Shown: one piece after another, positions 1 to 5,710 of the stretch
Layout: each line of letters begins with the position of its first letter
How positions within the stretch are numbered: position 1 is the first letter of the stretch
DNA from: Clostridia bacterium
GTDB lineage: Bacteria > Bacillota_A > Clostridia > Oscillospirales > Acutalibacteraceae
Assembly (NCBI GenBank): GCA_017445685.1
Contig: JAFSTS010000175.1
Span: 1-7,427 of the forward strand
Length of the DNA: 7,427 nt
Reading direction: 5' to 3'
Made by a program: the position numbers and the translations under genes
The notes under the pieces: model-generated
Database searches by the model: none
The model's input: the letters and a program-made list of their open reading frames with translations, nothing else
What the model was told of the DNA's origin: nothing

Positions 1-102
1 GCGGCGAGCAAGAACCTTGCGGCCGTTTCTGTCGGACATTCTTTTACGGAAACCGTGTTCCATTTTCCTATGGCGTTTTTTAGGCTGATAAGTTCTTTTC
101 AT
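1..102 (-). CDS. rpmH: Ribosomal protein L34 (bL34), 3' end cut by window edge
   Basis: L34 is a small, very basic protein of the 50S subunit that binds 23S rRNA. The 34 visible residues begin [20 protein letters not shown] and continue through [14 protein letters not shown], which matches the family signature (MKRT.QP at the N-terminus, then HGFR.RM and NGRKVLARR). The family is usually about 44 residues, so roughly the last 10 lie off the left edge. The ATG start is supported by a GGAGG site at 111-115, 8 bases upstream. A consensus promoter (196-225) gives a leader of roughly 85 bases. rnpA normally follows rpmH, but that would be outside the window. The usual upstream neighbour dnaA is not seen; HPr is there instead. 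Identification is near certain. Confidence 0.97.
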   Translation of the reverse strand, partial: MKRTYQPKKRHRKMEHGFRKRMSDRNGRKVLARR

Positions 103-195
103 TAGAAAACCCTCCATTCGAAATAATTATCTTAATCAATTAAAAAATTGAAAAGTATGCCGAAAGAACATAATTCTTCAGTCTGACAATACAGT

Positions 196-225
196 ATTAT
201 ATAATATTTTAATGCCCTGTGTCAA
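196..225 (-). promoter_or_regulatory. Sigma-A-type promoter for rpmH
   Basis: On the minus strand a perfect -35 box TTGACA (220-225) and a perfect -10 box TATAAT (196-201) are separated by 18 bases. Transcription should start near 188-190, leaving an A/T-rich leader before the rpmH ATG at 102. The leader holds a weak hairpin, TCAATT/AATTGA (136-151). A full-consensus promoter fits a highly expressed ribosomal protein gene. The boxes are read directly; activity is inferred. Confidence 0.85.
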
Positions 226-259
226 GACTTTTTGAGAGAAAAATTAACTTTCAGTGATA

Positions 260-296
260 TACAAAAAAGAAAACGACCGAATCACTTCAGTCGTTT
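260..296 (-). terminator. Intrinsic terminator of ptsH
   Basis: On the minus strand the arms AAACGAC (290-296) and GTCGTTT (271-277) pair perfectly over 7 bp. After one mismatch, an inner GAA/TTC stem closes a 4-base loop. A T-rich tract follows (minus-strand reading of 262-274, TTTTCTTTTTTG). It lies about 20 bases past the ptsH stop codon, so it should end the ptsH transcript before the rpmH promoter. Confidence 0.85.
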
Positions 297-315
297 AAGA
301 TAACCAAGCAGGATA

Positions 316-579
316 TTACTCTGCAAAACCTGTCTCTACAAGAGCAACAAGCTCGTTTACCGCCTGCTCTTCATCGGGACCGCCGGCGATGATATTTATA
401 GTCGTGCCGCCCATGATGCCGAGAGAAAGCACGCCGAGAAGGCTCTTGGCGTTGACTCTTCTTTCGTCCTTTTCTACCCAGATCGAAGACTTAAATTCAT
501 TAGCTTTCTGGATAAAGAAGGTTGCCGGACGGGCATGAAGACCTACCTGATTTTGTACTGTGACTGTTTTCGCGAACAT
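316..579 (-). CDS. ptsH: Phosphocarrier protein HPr (PTS / carbon-regulation protein)
   Basis: HPr is a small cytoplasmic phosphocarrier. It accepts phosphate from enzyme I on His15 and passes it to PTS sugar permeases; in Firmicutes HPr kinase also phosphorylates Ser46, making it a CcpA corepressor. The 87-residue product shows the His15 motif (GLHARPAT, H15 and R17) and the Ser46 motif (KSLLGVLSLGI, S46) at canonical positions, so both sites are intact. Length matches the family (85-90). I chose the ATG at 579 because GGGAG (589-593) lies 9 bases upstream. An in-frame ATG at 597 would lie upstream of and against that site and would add a non-conserved MWEIII. The gene is monocistronic, with its own promoter and terminator and no enzyme I or permease gene beside it. 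It could be a regulatory HPr in an organism with few PTS sugars; the sequence cannot decide. Confidence 0.95.
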   Translation of the reverse strand: MFAKTVTVQNQVGLHARPATFFIQKANEFKSSIWVEKDERRVNAKSLLGVLSLGIMGGTTINIIAGGPDEEQAVNELVALVETGFAE

Positions 580-619
580 AATGATTATCTCCCACATAAA
601 GTAATATGTTTATGCTTAA

Positions 620-647
620 ATTATATCACAAAACTTGTCCTCGTCAA
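620..647 (-). promoter_or_regulatory. Extended -10 promoter for ptsH
   Basis: On the minus strand, -35 TTGACG (642-647) and -10 TATAAT (620-625) are 16 bases apart, and a TG one base upstream of the -10 gives TGATATAAT, an extended -10. Transcription should start near 612, leaving about 33 bases of leader before the ATG at 579. No CcpA-type operator was recognised nearby. Confidence 0.8.
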
Positions 648-845
648 TGGAATTTCCGAAAGTTCATTGATAAAAACAAACTCTGACTTTTAAAAATTCA
701 AATCTTTGTTTATTTTGCACATTTATTTTTTTCGTTTTTCGTGACATTGAACAAGAATTTGGTAACTTTGCAATAAAATCAGCTATTTGATTCGTTATAC
801 CACTAATTATTTTATTCATGAAGCAAAAAAATGATATTGTACTTA
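648..845. other. A/T-rich spacer between divergent promoters, no gene seen
   Basis: This stretch lies between the ptsH promoter and the promoter of the small protein gene at 906. It is strongly A/T-rich with homopolymer runs. I see no convincing open frame with a ribosome binding site, no tRNA, no strong hairpin, no riboswitch-like architecture and no DnaA-box cluster. The best stem is a 5 bp AATCA/TGATT pair near 777-791, too weak to call. It most likely serves only as a divergent intergenic region. Confidence 0.6.
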
Positions 846-874
846 TTGATGTTTTTTGAAAAGCATTGTATAAT
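846..874 (+). promoter_or_regulatory. Promoter for the small acidic protein gene
   Basis: -35 TTGATG (846-851) and a perfect -10 TATAAT (869-874) are separated by the optimal 17 bases. Transcription should start near 881, leaving about 25 bases before the ATG at 906, just enough for the GGGAG ribosome binding site at 891-895. Confidence 0.8.
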
Positions 875-905
875 TTATTATATATTGAAAGGGAGATGAT
901 TGCAA

Positions 906-1172
906 ATGTCGCTTGGTGATATCAAACACACAATGATTGAATCTGACAAAGGCGAAGGGACAAAGATCGAAGACGATGAAAAGAAATTGGATTTTCCCGG
1001 GCTTAAAAACCTTTTTCTTTCAACTCAGGGCAAAGCAATGATCGGCTCGAACCCGAAAATTTACAACGCTGAGCTCGATAAAATCAATGATAATATAGTC
1101 GAAGTTCCTCTTCTGACGGTTGATTTTGAAAAATGGTTAAAAGACAACTACGGTAACGAGGACGGAGATTGA
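906..1172 (+). CDS. Small acidic hypothetical protein, 88 aa
   Basis: I do not recognise this protein. It starts MSLGDIKHTMIESDKGEG and ends EKWLKDNYGNEDGD. It has 19 Asp/Glu, 11 Lys, no Arg and no Cys, so it is clearly acidic. There is no signal peptide or membrane segment, so it is probably cytoplasmic. Residues 12-29 are charged and probably flexible; residues 30-80 (hydrophobic patches around FPGLKNLFL and VEVPLLTVDFEKWL) look like a small folded core. I chose the ATG at 906 because GGGAG (891-895) lies 10 bases upstream. A TTG at 900 is only 4 bases from that site. The gene has a good promoter, a strong ribosome binding site and base composition like its neighbours, so it looks real. typA begins 90 bases downstream with its own promoter, and no clear terminator separates them. 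Function is unknown; adjacency to typA is the only contextual hint. Confidence 0.8.
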   Translation: MSLGDIKHTMIESDKGEGTKIEDDEKKLDFPGLKNLFLSTQGKAMIGSNPKIYNAELDKINDNIVEVPLLTVDFEKWLKDNYGNEDGD

Positions 1173-1194
1173 GAAAATTTGGGCAAGAACCGCC

Positions 1195-1223
1195 TTGTAA
1201 AATCCGAAATATAATGGTATAAT
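1195..1223 (+). promoter_or_regulatory. Extended -10 promoter for typA
   Basis: -35 TTGTAA (1195-1200) and a perfect -10 TATAAT (1218-1223) are 17 bases apart. A TG at 1215-1216 gives the extended -10 TGGTATAAT. Transcription should start near 1230, about 33 bases before the proposed TTG start at 1263. This start point would make the upstream in-frame TTG at 1236 almost leaderless, another argument against it. Confidence 0.8.
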
Positions 1224-1250
1224 GTACCTTTGTAATTGCAAATATACATG

Positions 1251-1256
1251 AAGGTG
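1251..1256 (+). promoter_or_regulatory. Ribosome binding site that sets the typA start
   Basis: AAGGTG lies 6 bases before the TTG at 1263. The in-frame ATG at 1248 immediately precedes and overlaps this purine run and has no Shine-Dalgarno site of its own; the same holds for the TTG at 1236. The homology start of the family (a few residues before the R-N-I-A-I-I-A-H motif) also falls at 1263. Confidence 0.7.
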
Positions 1257-1262
1257 AATAAT

Positions 1263-3083
1263 TTGAAACAAAGAACAGATCTGAGAAATATCGCTATCAT
1301 TGCCCATGTTGACCACGGCAAGACGACTCTCGTTGACGAAATGCTAAAGCAGAGCGGTACTTTCAGAGCAAACGAACAGGTCCAGGACAGAGTCATGGAC
1401 TCAAACGACCTTGAAAGAGAGCGCGGTATCACTATCCTTTCGAAAAATACTTCCGTGCATTACAAGGATGTAAAAATCAACATCGTCGACACCCCCGGTC
1501 ACGCGGACTTCGGCGGCGAGGTTGAAAGAATACTGATGATGGTTGACGGCGTGCTGCTGCTTGTGGACGCTTTTGAAGGCTGTATGCCGCAGACGAGATT
1601 TGTTTTGAAAAAGGCTCTGAGCCTTGAAAAAAAAGTTCTCGTCGTCGTCAACAAGATCGACCGTCCCGGCGCAAGACCCGAGGAAGTTATAGACGAAGTG
1701 CTTGATTTATTTATCGAGCTTGGCGCAAACGACGACCAGCTTGAGTTTCCCATCGTCTACGCTTCGGCTAAAGAGGGATATTCCTCCCTTGACAGCAGCG
1801 TAAGAGAAGGAGATATGAGGCCGCTGCTTGATTCCATTTTGGAAAACATCGAAGCTCCCAAGGGTGATGTTGACGGCCCGCTGCAGATTCTTTTTTCGTC
1901 GCTTGACTACGATGATTATATCGGCAGAATAGGCGTCGGCAGAGTCGAAAGAGGAAGAGTTAAGAAAAACCAGCAGGTAGCTCTTTGCAACGCTGACGGA
2001 AAAAACGAGCTTGTAAAAGTTTCCAGACTATATCAGTTTGAAGGACTTCGCAGAGTTGAAGTCGAAGAAGCCGCGGCAGGAGATCTGATCTGCGTATCGG
2101 GAATAGAGGACATCAACATAGGCGAAACTGCGTGCGACCCGGAACACATAGAAGTGCTGCCTTTTGTTAAAATCGACGAGCCGACGATCTCAATGAATTT
2201 CATCGTCAACGACAGTCCCTTTGCCGGAAGAGAAGGTAAATTTGTTACCTCCAGAAATCTGAGGGACAGGCTTTTTAAAGAGGTCGAAACGAATGTCAGT
2301 ATGCGCGTCGAGGAGACAGAAACGACCGATACTTTCAAGGTCAGCGGACGAGGCGAGCTTCACCTTTCAATTCTCATCGAAACTATGCGCAGACAGGGAT
2401 ATGAATTTCAGGTATCACGACCTAAAGTTATCATGAAAGAAAAAGACGGCGTGCTGCTTGAGCCGATAGAGCTTATCATCATCGAAGTTCCCGAGCAGTA
2501 TGTCGGCGCAGTTATAGAAAAGCTCGGCTCACGCAAGGGCGAGCTTGAAAACATGGGCGCCCGTGACGGCGGCACGACCCATCTTGAATTTAAAATTCCG
2601 TCAAGAGGACTTATAGGCTACCGTTCCGAGTTCATGACCGACACAAACGGAAACGGTATCATGAATCAGCTTTTCTCCGGCTACGAGGAATACAAGGGAG
2701 ATATCGAAACGAGAGAGCGCGGCTCGATAGTTGTTCACGAAACAGGCACAACGACAGGCTACGGTCTTTTCAACACTCAGGACAGGGGCAGACTTTTCGT
2801 AGGGCCGGGAATTGAAGTTTATGAAGGAATGATCGTCGGCGAATGTGCCAAGAACGAAGATGTGACTTGCAACGTTTGCAAGAAAAAGCAGATGACCAAT
2901 ACCCGTGCGGCAGGCTCTGACGATGCGCTGAGACTTGTTCCTCCGTCAGTGCTGAGCCTTGAACAGTCGATGGAATTTATCGGCGACGACGAGCTGCTTG
3001 AAGTTACTCCCGAAAGCCTTCGTCTGAGAAAAAAGATCCTCTCCAAAGAGCAGAGAATGAAACAGATGTTCAGAAAAAAATAA
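1263..3083 (+). CDS. typA: Ribosome-associated translational GTPase TypA/BipA
   Basis: TypA/BipA is an EF-G-like GTPase that binds the 70S ribosome and helps 50S assembly and adaptation to stress or cold. From the proposed TTG start the protein is 606 aa, normal for the family (about 605-615). All G motifs are visible: G1 AHVDHGKTT (14-22), G2 RGITI (54-58), G3 DTPGHADF (76-83), G4 NKID (130-133) and G5 SAKEG (168-172). A beta-barrel domain II follows at about 200-300, with EF-G III- and V-like domains to about 490. The TypA-specific C-terminal domain is recognised by RGSIVVHETGTTTGYGLFN, the TNTRAAGSDDALRL block and the terminal SLEQSMEFI...TPESLRLRK block. It lacks EF-G domain IV, as expected. 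Three cysteines (C528, C536, C539) cluster in the C-terminal domain. An ATG at 1248 is an alternative start but lacks a binding site. The HAD phosphatase gene follows after 8 bases. Confidence 0.97.
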   Translation: MKQRTDLRNIAIIAHVDHGKTTLVDEMLKQSGTFRANEQVQDRVMDSNDLERERGITILSKNTSVHYKDVKINIVDTPGHADFGGEVERILMMVDGVLLLVDAFEGCMPQTRFVLKKALSLEKKVLVVVNKIDRPGARPEEVIDEVLDLFIELGANDDQLEFPIVYASAKEGYSSLDSSVREGDMRPLLDSILENIEAPKGDVDGPLQILFSSLDYDDYIGRIGVGRVERGRVKKNQQVALCNADGKNELVKVSRLYQFEGLRRVEVEEAAAGDLICVSGIEDINIGETACDPEHIEVLPFVKIDEPTISMNFIVNDSPFAGREGKFVTSRNLRDRLFKEVETNVSMRVEETETTDTFKVSGRGELHLSILIETMRRQGYEFQVSRPKVIMKEKDGVLLEPIELIIIEVPEQYVGAVIEKLGSRKGELENMGARDGGTTHLEFKIPSRGLIGYRSEFMTDTNGNGIMNQLFSGYEEYKGDIETRERGSIVVHETGTTTGYGLFNTQDRGRLFVGPGIEVYEGMIVGECAKNEDVTCNVCKKKQMTNTRAAGSDDALRLVPPSVLSLEQSMEFIGDDELLEVTPESLRLRKKILSKEQRMKQMFRKK

Positions 3084-3091
3084 GAGGTAAT

Positions 3092-3769
3092 ATGAGCTGT
3101 AAATATGTAATTTTTGATTTTGACGGAACGATTGCCGATTCATCGGAAGGTGTAAGGGATTCGCTGATATACGCCTACAATGCGTTTTCGCTTCCTCTGC
3201 CCGACGAAGAGACGATAAGAAAGTTTTTCGGACCTCCGCTCACCGCTTCTTTTATGAAATACGCCGGAGTTGACGAAGAAACGGGCGCGGCTATGACGGC
3301 AAAATACAGGGAACTTTACACAGACAACGCCATGTATCGTCTGAAGCTTTACGACGGAATGAAAGAGCTTTTGGAGAATCTGTCGAATGACAATATTAAA
3401 ATTGCAATAGCCTCCTCAAAGCCGAAAAAGTTTTTCGACAAGCTTTTGAACAGGCTTGAAATAGCTCAGTATTTCAACGCTGTAAGCGGAGCTGCAATGG
3501 ACGCAAAGGACGACAGCAAGCGCGAAATAATTCTCCAATCGTTGGATAGCCTTGGTGTTGAAAACAAGAACGAGGCTCTCATGGTCGGCGACCGGAAATT
3601 TGATATTCTCGGCGCAAAAGGCGCAGGGATCCGGTCAGTCGGCGTAACCTACGGTTTCGGCAGCCGCGAGGAATTTGAAAAAGCCGGCGCTGATTTTATA
3701 GTCGATACGCCAAACGAAATATACGAGATCGTAAAGAAGCTAAATTCTCACTGCATATTAGATAAATAA
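3092..3769 (+). CDS. HAD-superfamily hydrolase, phosphoglycolate phosphatase-like
   Basis: This 225-aa cytoplasmic protein has the full HAD catalytic set. Motif I is DFDGTIADS with nucleophile D9 and acid/base D11. Motif II is in IAIASSK (S108/S109). The motif III lysine is probably K143 (DSKREII), and motif IV is VGDRKFD with D167 and D171 for Mg2+. An alpha-helical cap of the subfamily I type fills about residues 17-87. The length and the GDRKFDILGAKGAG segment resemble Gph/PpaX-type phosphatases acting on phosphoglycolate, pyrophosphate or nucleotides; the real substrate cannot be read from sequence. A GAGG site at 3084-3087 overlaps the end of the typA stop region and sits only 4 bases from the ATG, so it is close but usable. 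Co-transcription with typA is very likely: the gap is 8 bases, with no promoter in it and a terminator only after this gene. Confidence 0.93.
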   Translation: MSCKYVIFDFDGTIADSSEGVRDSLIYAYNAFSLPLPDEETIRKFFGPPLTASFMKYAGVDEETGAAMTAKYRELYTDNAMYRLKLYDGMKELLENLSNDNIKIAIASSKPKKFFDKLLNRLEIAQYFNAVSGAAMDAKDDSKREIILQSLDSLGVENKNEALMVGDRKFDILGAKGAGIRSVGVTYGFGSREEFEKAGADFIVDTPNEIYEIVKKLNSHCILDK

Positions 3770-3774
3770 GTTTA

Positions 3775-3827
3775 ACCCGCTGCAAATACTTTCGTAATTT
3801 GAAAGCTACGCAGCGGGTAGATTTTTA
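3775..3827 (+). terminator. Two-part hairpin terminator between convergent transcription units
   Basis: An outer 9 bp perfect stem, ACCCGCTGC (3775-3783) with GCAGCGGGT (3810-3818), encloses a second stem, CTTTC (3789-3793) with GAAAG (3801-3805), with a 7-base loop. On the plus strand a T-rich tract (ATTTTTATTA from 3821) follows, making it a good intrinsic terminator for typA and the phosphatase gene. On the minus strand the same hairpin lies about 21 bases past the trmD stop, but its tail (TTAAACTTATTTATC) is weaker. It may therefore act in both directions, less efficiently for trmD. Confidence 0.85.
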
Positions 3828-3839
3828 TTATCAGCTTAT

Positions 3840-4583
3840 TTAGTCAGAAATATTTTCAGCCTTTTTAACAATTTCCAGATCCTCTTTTGAGAGCGTGTCC
3901 ATGATTTTTTCTATCATATCGGGGCGTTTTTTTGCCGTGATTTCGAGTGATTTGTCGCGCCTGAAACGCTCAATGTTTGCATGATGGCCGCTCAAAAGAA
4001 CATCGGGAACTTTCTTTTCGTGCCACTCGTAAGGTCTTGTGTACTGCGGATATTCAAGCAGTCCGCTGTAATGGCTCTCGTCTTCAAAACATTCGTCTGA
4101 CGAAAGCACACCCGGCAAAAGCCTTGTTATGCTGTCGGCAAGCATCAGCGCAGGCAGTTCTCCGCCTGTGAGAACATAGTCGCCTACGGATATCTCCTCA
4201 TCGACTATTTCCTCCAAAACCCTTTCGTCAACGCCTTCATAGTGGCCGCACAAAATCGCAATATTTTCAAGCTCGGACAGTTCTCTGACTCTTTGCTGCG
4301 TCAGGACTTGCCCTTTTGGAGACATATATATAAGGTGCGGCTTCTTACCTGTTTCATCACAGATGGACTTATAGCAGTTGAATATCGGCTGGCACTGCAT
4401 GATCATGCCCATGCCGCCGCCGTACGGAGTGTCGTCGACATTGTTGTGCTTGTCGTCTGTGTAGTCTCTGATATTTCGACAATTGATTTCAACAAATCCG
4501 TTTGCCCTTGCTCTGCCGACAATGCTTTCGTCAAGGACTTTTTCACACATCTCGCAAAAAAGCGTCATTATGTCAATTCTCAT
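3840..4583 (-). CDS. trmD: tRNA (guanine37-N1)-methyltransferase TrmD
   Basis: TrmD methylates N1 of G37 next to the anticodon of tRNAs reading CNN codons, using S-adenosylmethionine, and so prevents +1 frameshifting; it acts as a cytoplasmic homodimer with a SPOUT trefoil knot. The 247-aa product shows YGGGMGM (54-60), SPKG (88-91), the knot motifs CGHYEGVDER (112-121, E116) and ISVGDYVLTGGELPA (131-145), R154, and GLLEYPQYTRP (174-184), followed by the C-terminal domain with VLLSGHHANI. By numbering from the E. coli enzyme as I recall it, R154 and E116 are conserved, while the position of catalytic Asp169 reads Glu (D168-E169-S170). I chose the ATG at 4583 because an AAGGA site lies 10 bases upstream and the protein then starts with the family's MRIDI. 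A TTG at 4589 is too close to that site. The start overlaps the end of rimM by 11 bases. Confidence 0.97.
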   Translation of the reverse strand: MRIDIMTLFCEMCEKVLDESIVGRARANGFVEINCRNIRDYTDDKHNNVDDTPYGGGMGMIMQCQPIFNCYKSICDETGKKPHLIYMSPKGQVLTQQRVRELSELENIAILCGHYEGVDERVLEEIVDEEISVGDYVLTGGELPALMLADSITRLLPGVLSSDECFEDESHYSGLLEYPQYTRPYEWHEKKVPDVLLSGHHANIERFRRDKSLEITAKKRPDMIEKIMDTLSKEDLEIVKKAENISD

Positions 4584-5091
4584 CGTCAAAAATTCCTTTC
4601 AGAGCTTTTATGGAAACTACTCCTTTTTCAACATCAACACTTCTCAAAACATCAGGTATAGCAGGAATGAGATATTCCTTTGAATCTTTTTCAATATGCC
4701 AGACATCGTTTGCGCCCGTTTGGCTGACATCGGATATCACGCCGTATACAAGCGTTTCATCATCGTCGTCAACGACAGTGCAGCCTATCAGCTCGGCAAT
4801 AAAATAGCTGCCCTTGGGAAGCTTTGCGTCGGCCCTTTTTATGTAAAGAACAGTGCCTTTGAGCCTCAGAGCGTCGTCAACGCAATCGACTCCCCTGATT
4901 TTCATTATGGCGACATTGCCGTGTTCCCGCACGCTTAAAATATCAAAACTGCCGCTTCCGTCTTCGTCGGTGTAGAGCTTTTTGAATTTTTTGAGAAAAT
5001 CAGCGCTGTCGCACCATGGCTGAAAACGGACTTCGCCGCGGACGCCATGGGTCGAAACGATCTGACCTGCCTGCAGATATTTTTTAATCAT
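4573..5091 (-). CDS. rimM: 16S rRNA processing / 30S maturation factor RimM
   Basis: RimM binds ribosomal protein S19 and helps mature the 3' domain (head) of the 30S subunit. The 172-aa protein has the usual two beta-barrels. The N-terminal RimM domain (about 4-88) carries the signature AGQIVSTHGVRGEVR (8-22), and the C-terminal PRC-barrel (about 95-168) carries GANDVWHI (126-133) and LIPAIPDV (141-148). Length is typical (165-180). The ATG at 5091 has AAGG (5101-5104) 9 bases upstream. That start lies within the last codons of the preceding membrane-protein gene (8-base overlap), and the 3' end overlaps trmD by 11 bases. The rimM-trmD pair is conserved across bacteria because both act in making the decoding machinery. 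Confidence 0.96.
   Translation of the reverse strand: MIKKYLQAGQIVSTHGVRGEVRFQPWCDSADFLKKFKKLYTDEDGSGSFDILSVREHGNVAIMKIRGVDCVDDALRLKGTVLYIKRADAKLPKGSYFIAELIGCTVVDDDDETLVYGVISDVSQTGANDVWHIEKDSKEYLIPAIPDVLRSVDVEKGVVSIKALKGIFDDEN
4594..4598 (-). promoter_or_regulatory. Ribosome binding site of trmD, inside the rimM 3' end
   Basis: Minus-strand AAGGA (in context GAAAGGAATTTTTG) lies 10 bases before the ATG at 4583, inside the last codons of rimM. It decides between that ATG and a TTG at 4589, which would be only 4 bases away. Together with the 11-base overlap it suggests translational coupling of trmD to rimM. Confidence 0.7.
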
Positions 5092-5680
5092 CTTCGTGTA
5101 CCTTTCCGGTGCCTTCTATTTCCATCTGAGAAGAAACTGCCTTTACATTCCTCTTGAGATACAGGAAGGTGTAAAGATTTGAAATGCCGATCAGAATGAA
5201 CAAAACGCCGAGGATTTTTATCAAAACATCTGTTGCCGTATTGCCATGGAAGGTAATAAAACATCCAACAAGAATTATTGCAATTGAAATAATAAACGGT
5301 AACAGATAGCCGCTTTGCTGATTCTTTTTGATTTCAAGAGCCTGGCTGAGATTGATTACACCGTTGATCAGAGTGAGAATGCCGAGAAGTGCAAAAATAA
5401 ATTTGCCGACTATAAACGGCGTACAGATAACGAACAGTCCGAGAAGCGAAAGAACAATGCCGCTTGCAAGATACATTGCGCTGTAAGGCAAGGAAGAGCT
5501 GTATGCTCTGACATAGTCAAATATTCTTCTTAAACCAAGAAAAAGCATAAGACCGCCTACAAGATATCCTGCAAAAAGCTGAACATCTCGTGAAAAAATG
5601 ATAACAACTACTCCCAAAATTATGAATCCAACTGAGGACAAAACAAGATCCTGCTTAAATTTTTTGAACAAATTTTCCAT
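5084..5680 (-). CDS. DUF308/HdeD-like six-helix membrane protein
   Basis: A 198-aa integral membrane protein with six predicted hydrophobic helices at about 11-29, 34-52, 66-87, 91-110, 124-143 and 151-174, and a polar, acidic C-terminal tail ending KVHEDD. The three helix pairs with Gly-rich turns (GYLVGGLMLFLGLRRIFDY, LLGILTLINGVINL, ILGVLFILIGISNLY) look like the internal repeat of the DUF308/HdeD family; E. coli HdeD is linked to acid resistance, but the biochemical role of the family is unknown. Family assignment is by pattern, so moderately sure. AGGGG (5689-5693) is 8 bases before the ATG. The gene sits between khpA and rimM, where the conserved operon normally has nothing, and overlaps rimM by 8 bases. 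It lies just downstream of an intrinsic terminator. No promoter of its own was found. Confidence 0.85.
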   Translation of the reverse strand: MENLFKKFKQDLVLSSVGFIILGVVVIIFSRDVQLFAGYLVGGLMLFLGLRRIFDYVRAYSSSLPYSAMYLASGIVLSLLGLFVICTPFIVGKFIFALLGILTLINGVINLSQALEIKKNQQSGYLLPFIISIAIILVGCFITFHGNTATDVLIKILGVLFILIGISNLYTFLYLKRNVKAVSSQMEIEGTGKVHEDD

Positions 5681-5710
5681 TTTACCTTCCCCTTTCCAAA
5701 AATCAGATTG

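Noticed and set aside
580..597. Upstream in-frame ATG extending ptsH by six codons
   Set aside because: The ribosome binding site GGGAG (589-593) lies inside this extension, the added MWEIII is not conserved in HPr, and the ATG at 579 gives canonical His15 and Ser46 numbering.
818..859. Short plus-strand open frame of 13 codons (leader peptide?)
   Set aside because: It has no ribosome binding site, lies upstream of the predicted transcription start and overlaps the promoter at 846-874.
603..905. Possible replication origin in the A/T-rich spacer near rpmH
   Set aside because: No cluster of TTATNCACA boxes on either strand; the nearest resemblance (TTATATCACA at 621-630) is part of the ptsH promoter.
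4584..4589. TTG start at 4589 for trmD
   Set aside because: It lies only 4 bases from the AAGGA site; the ATG at 4583 has good spacing and matches the family N-terminus.
4242..4661. Open frame of 139 codons on the plus strand, with similar long antisense frames elsewhere
   Set aside because: It is antisense to trmD and rimM, has no homology or binding site that I can see, and the minus-strand genes there are unmistakable.
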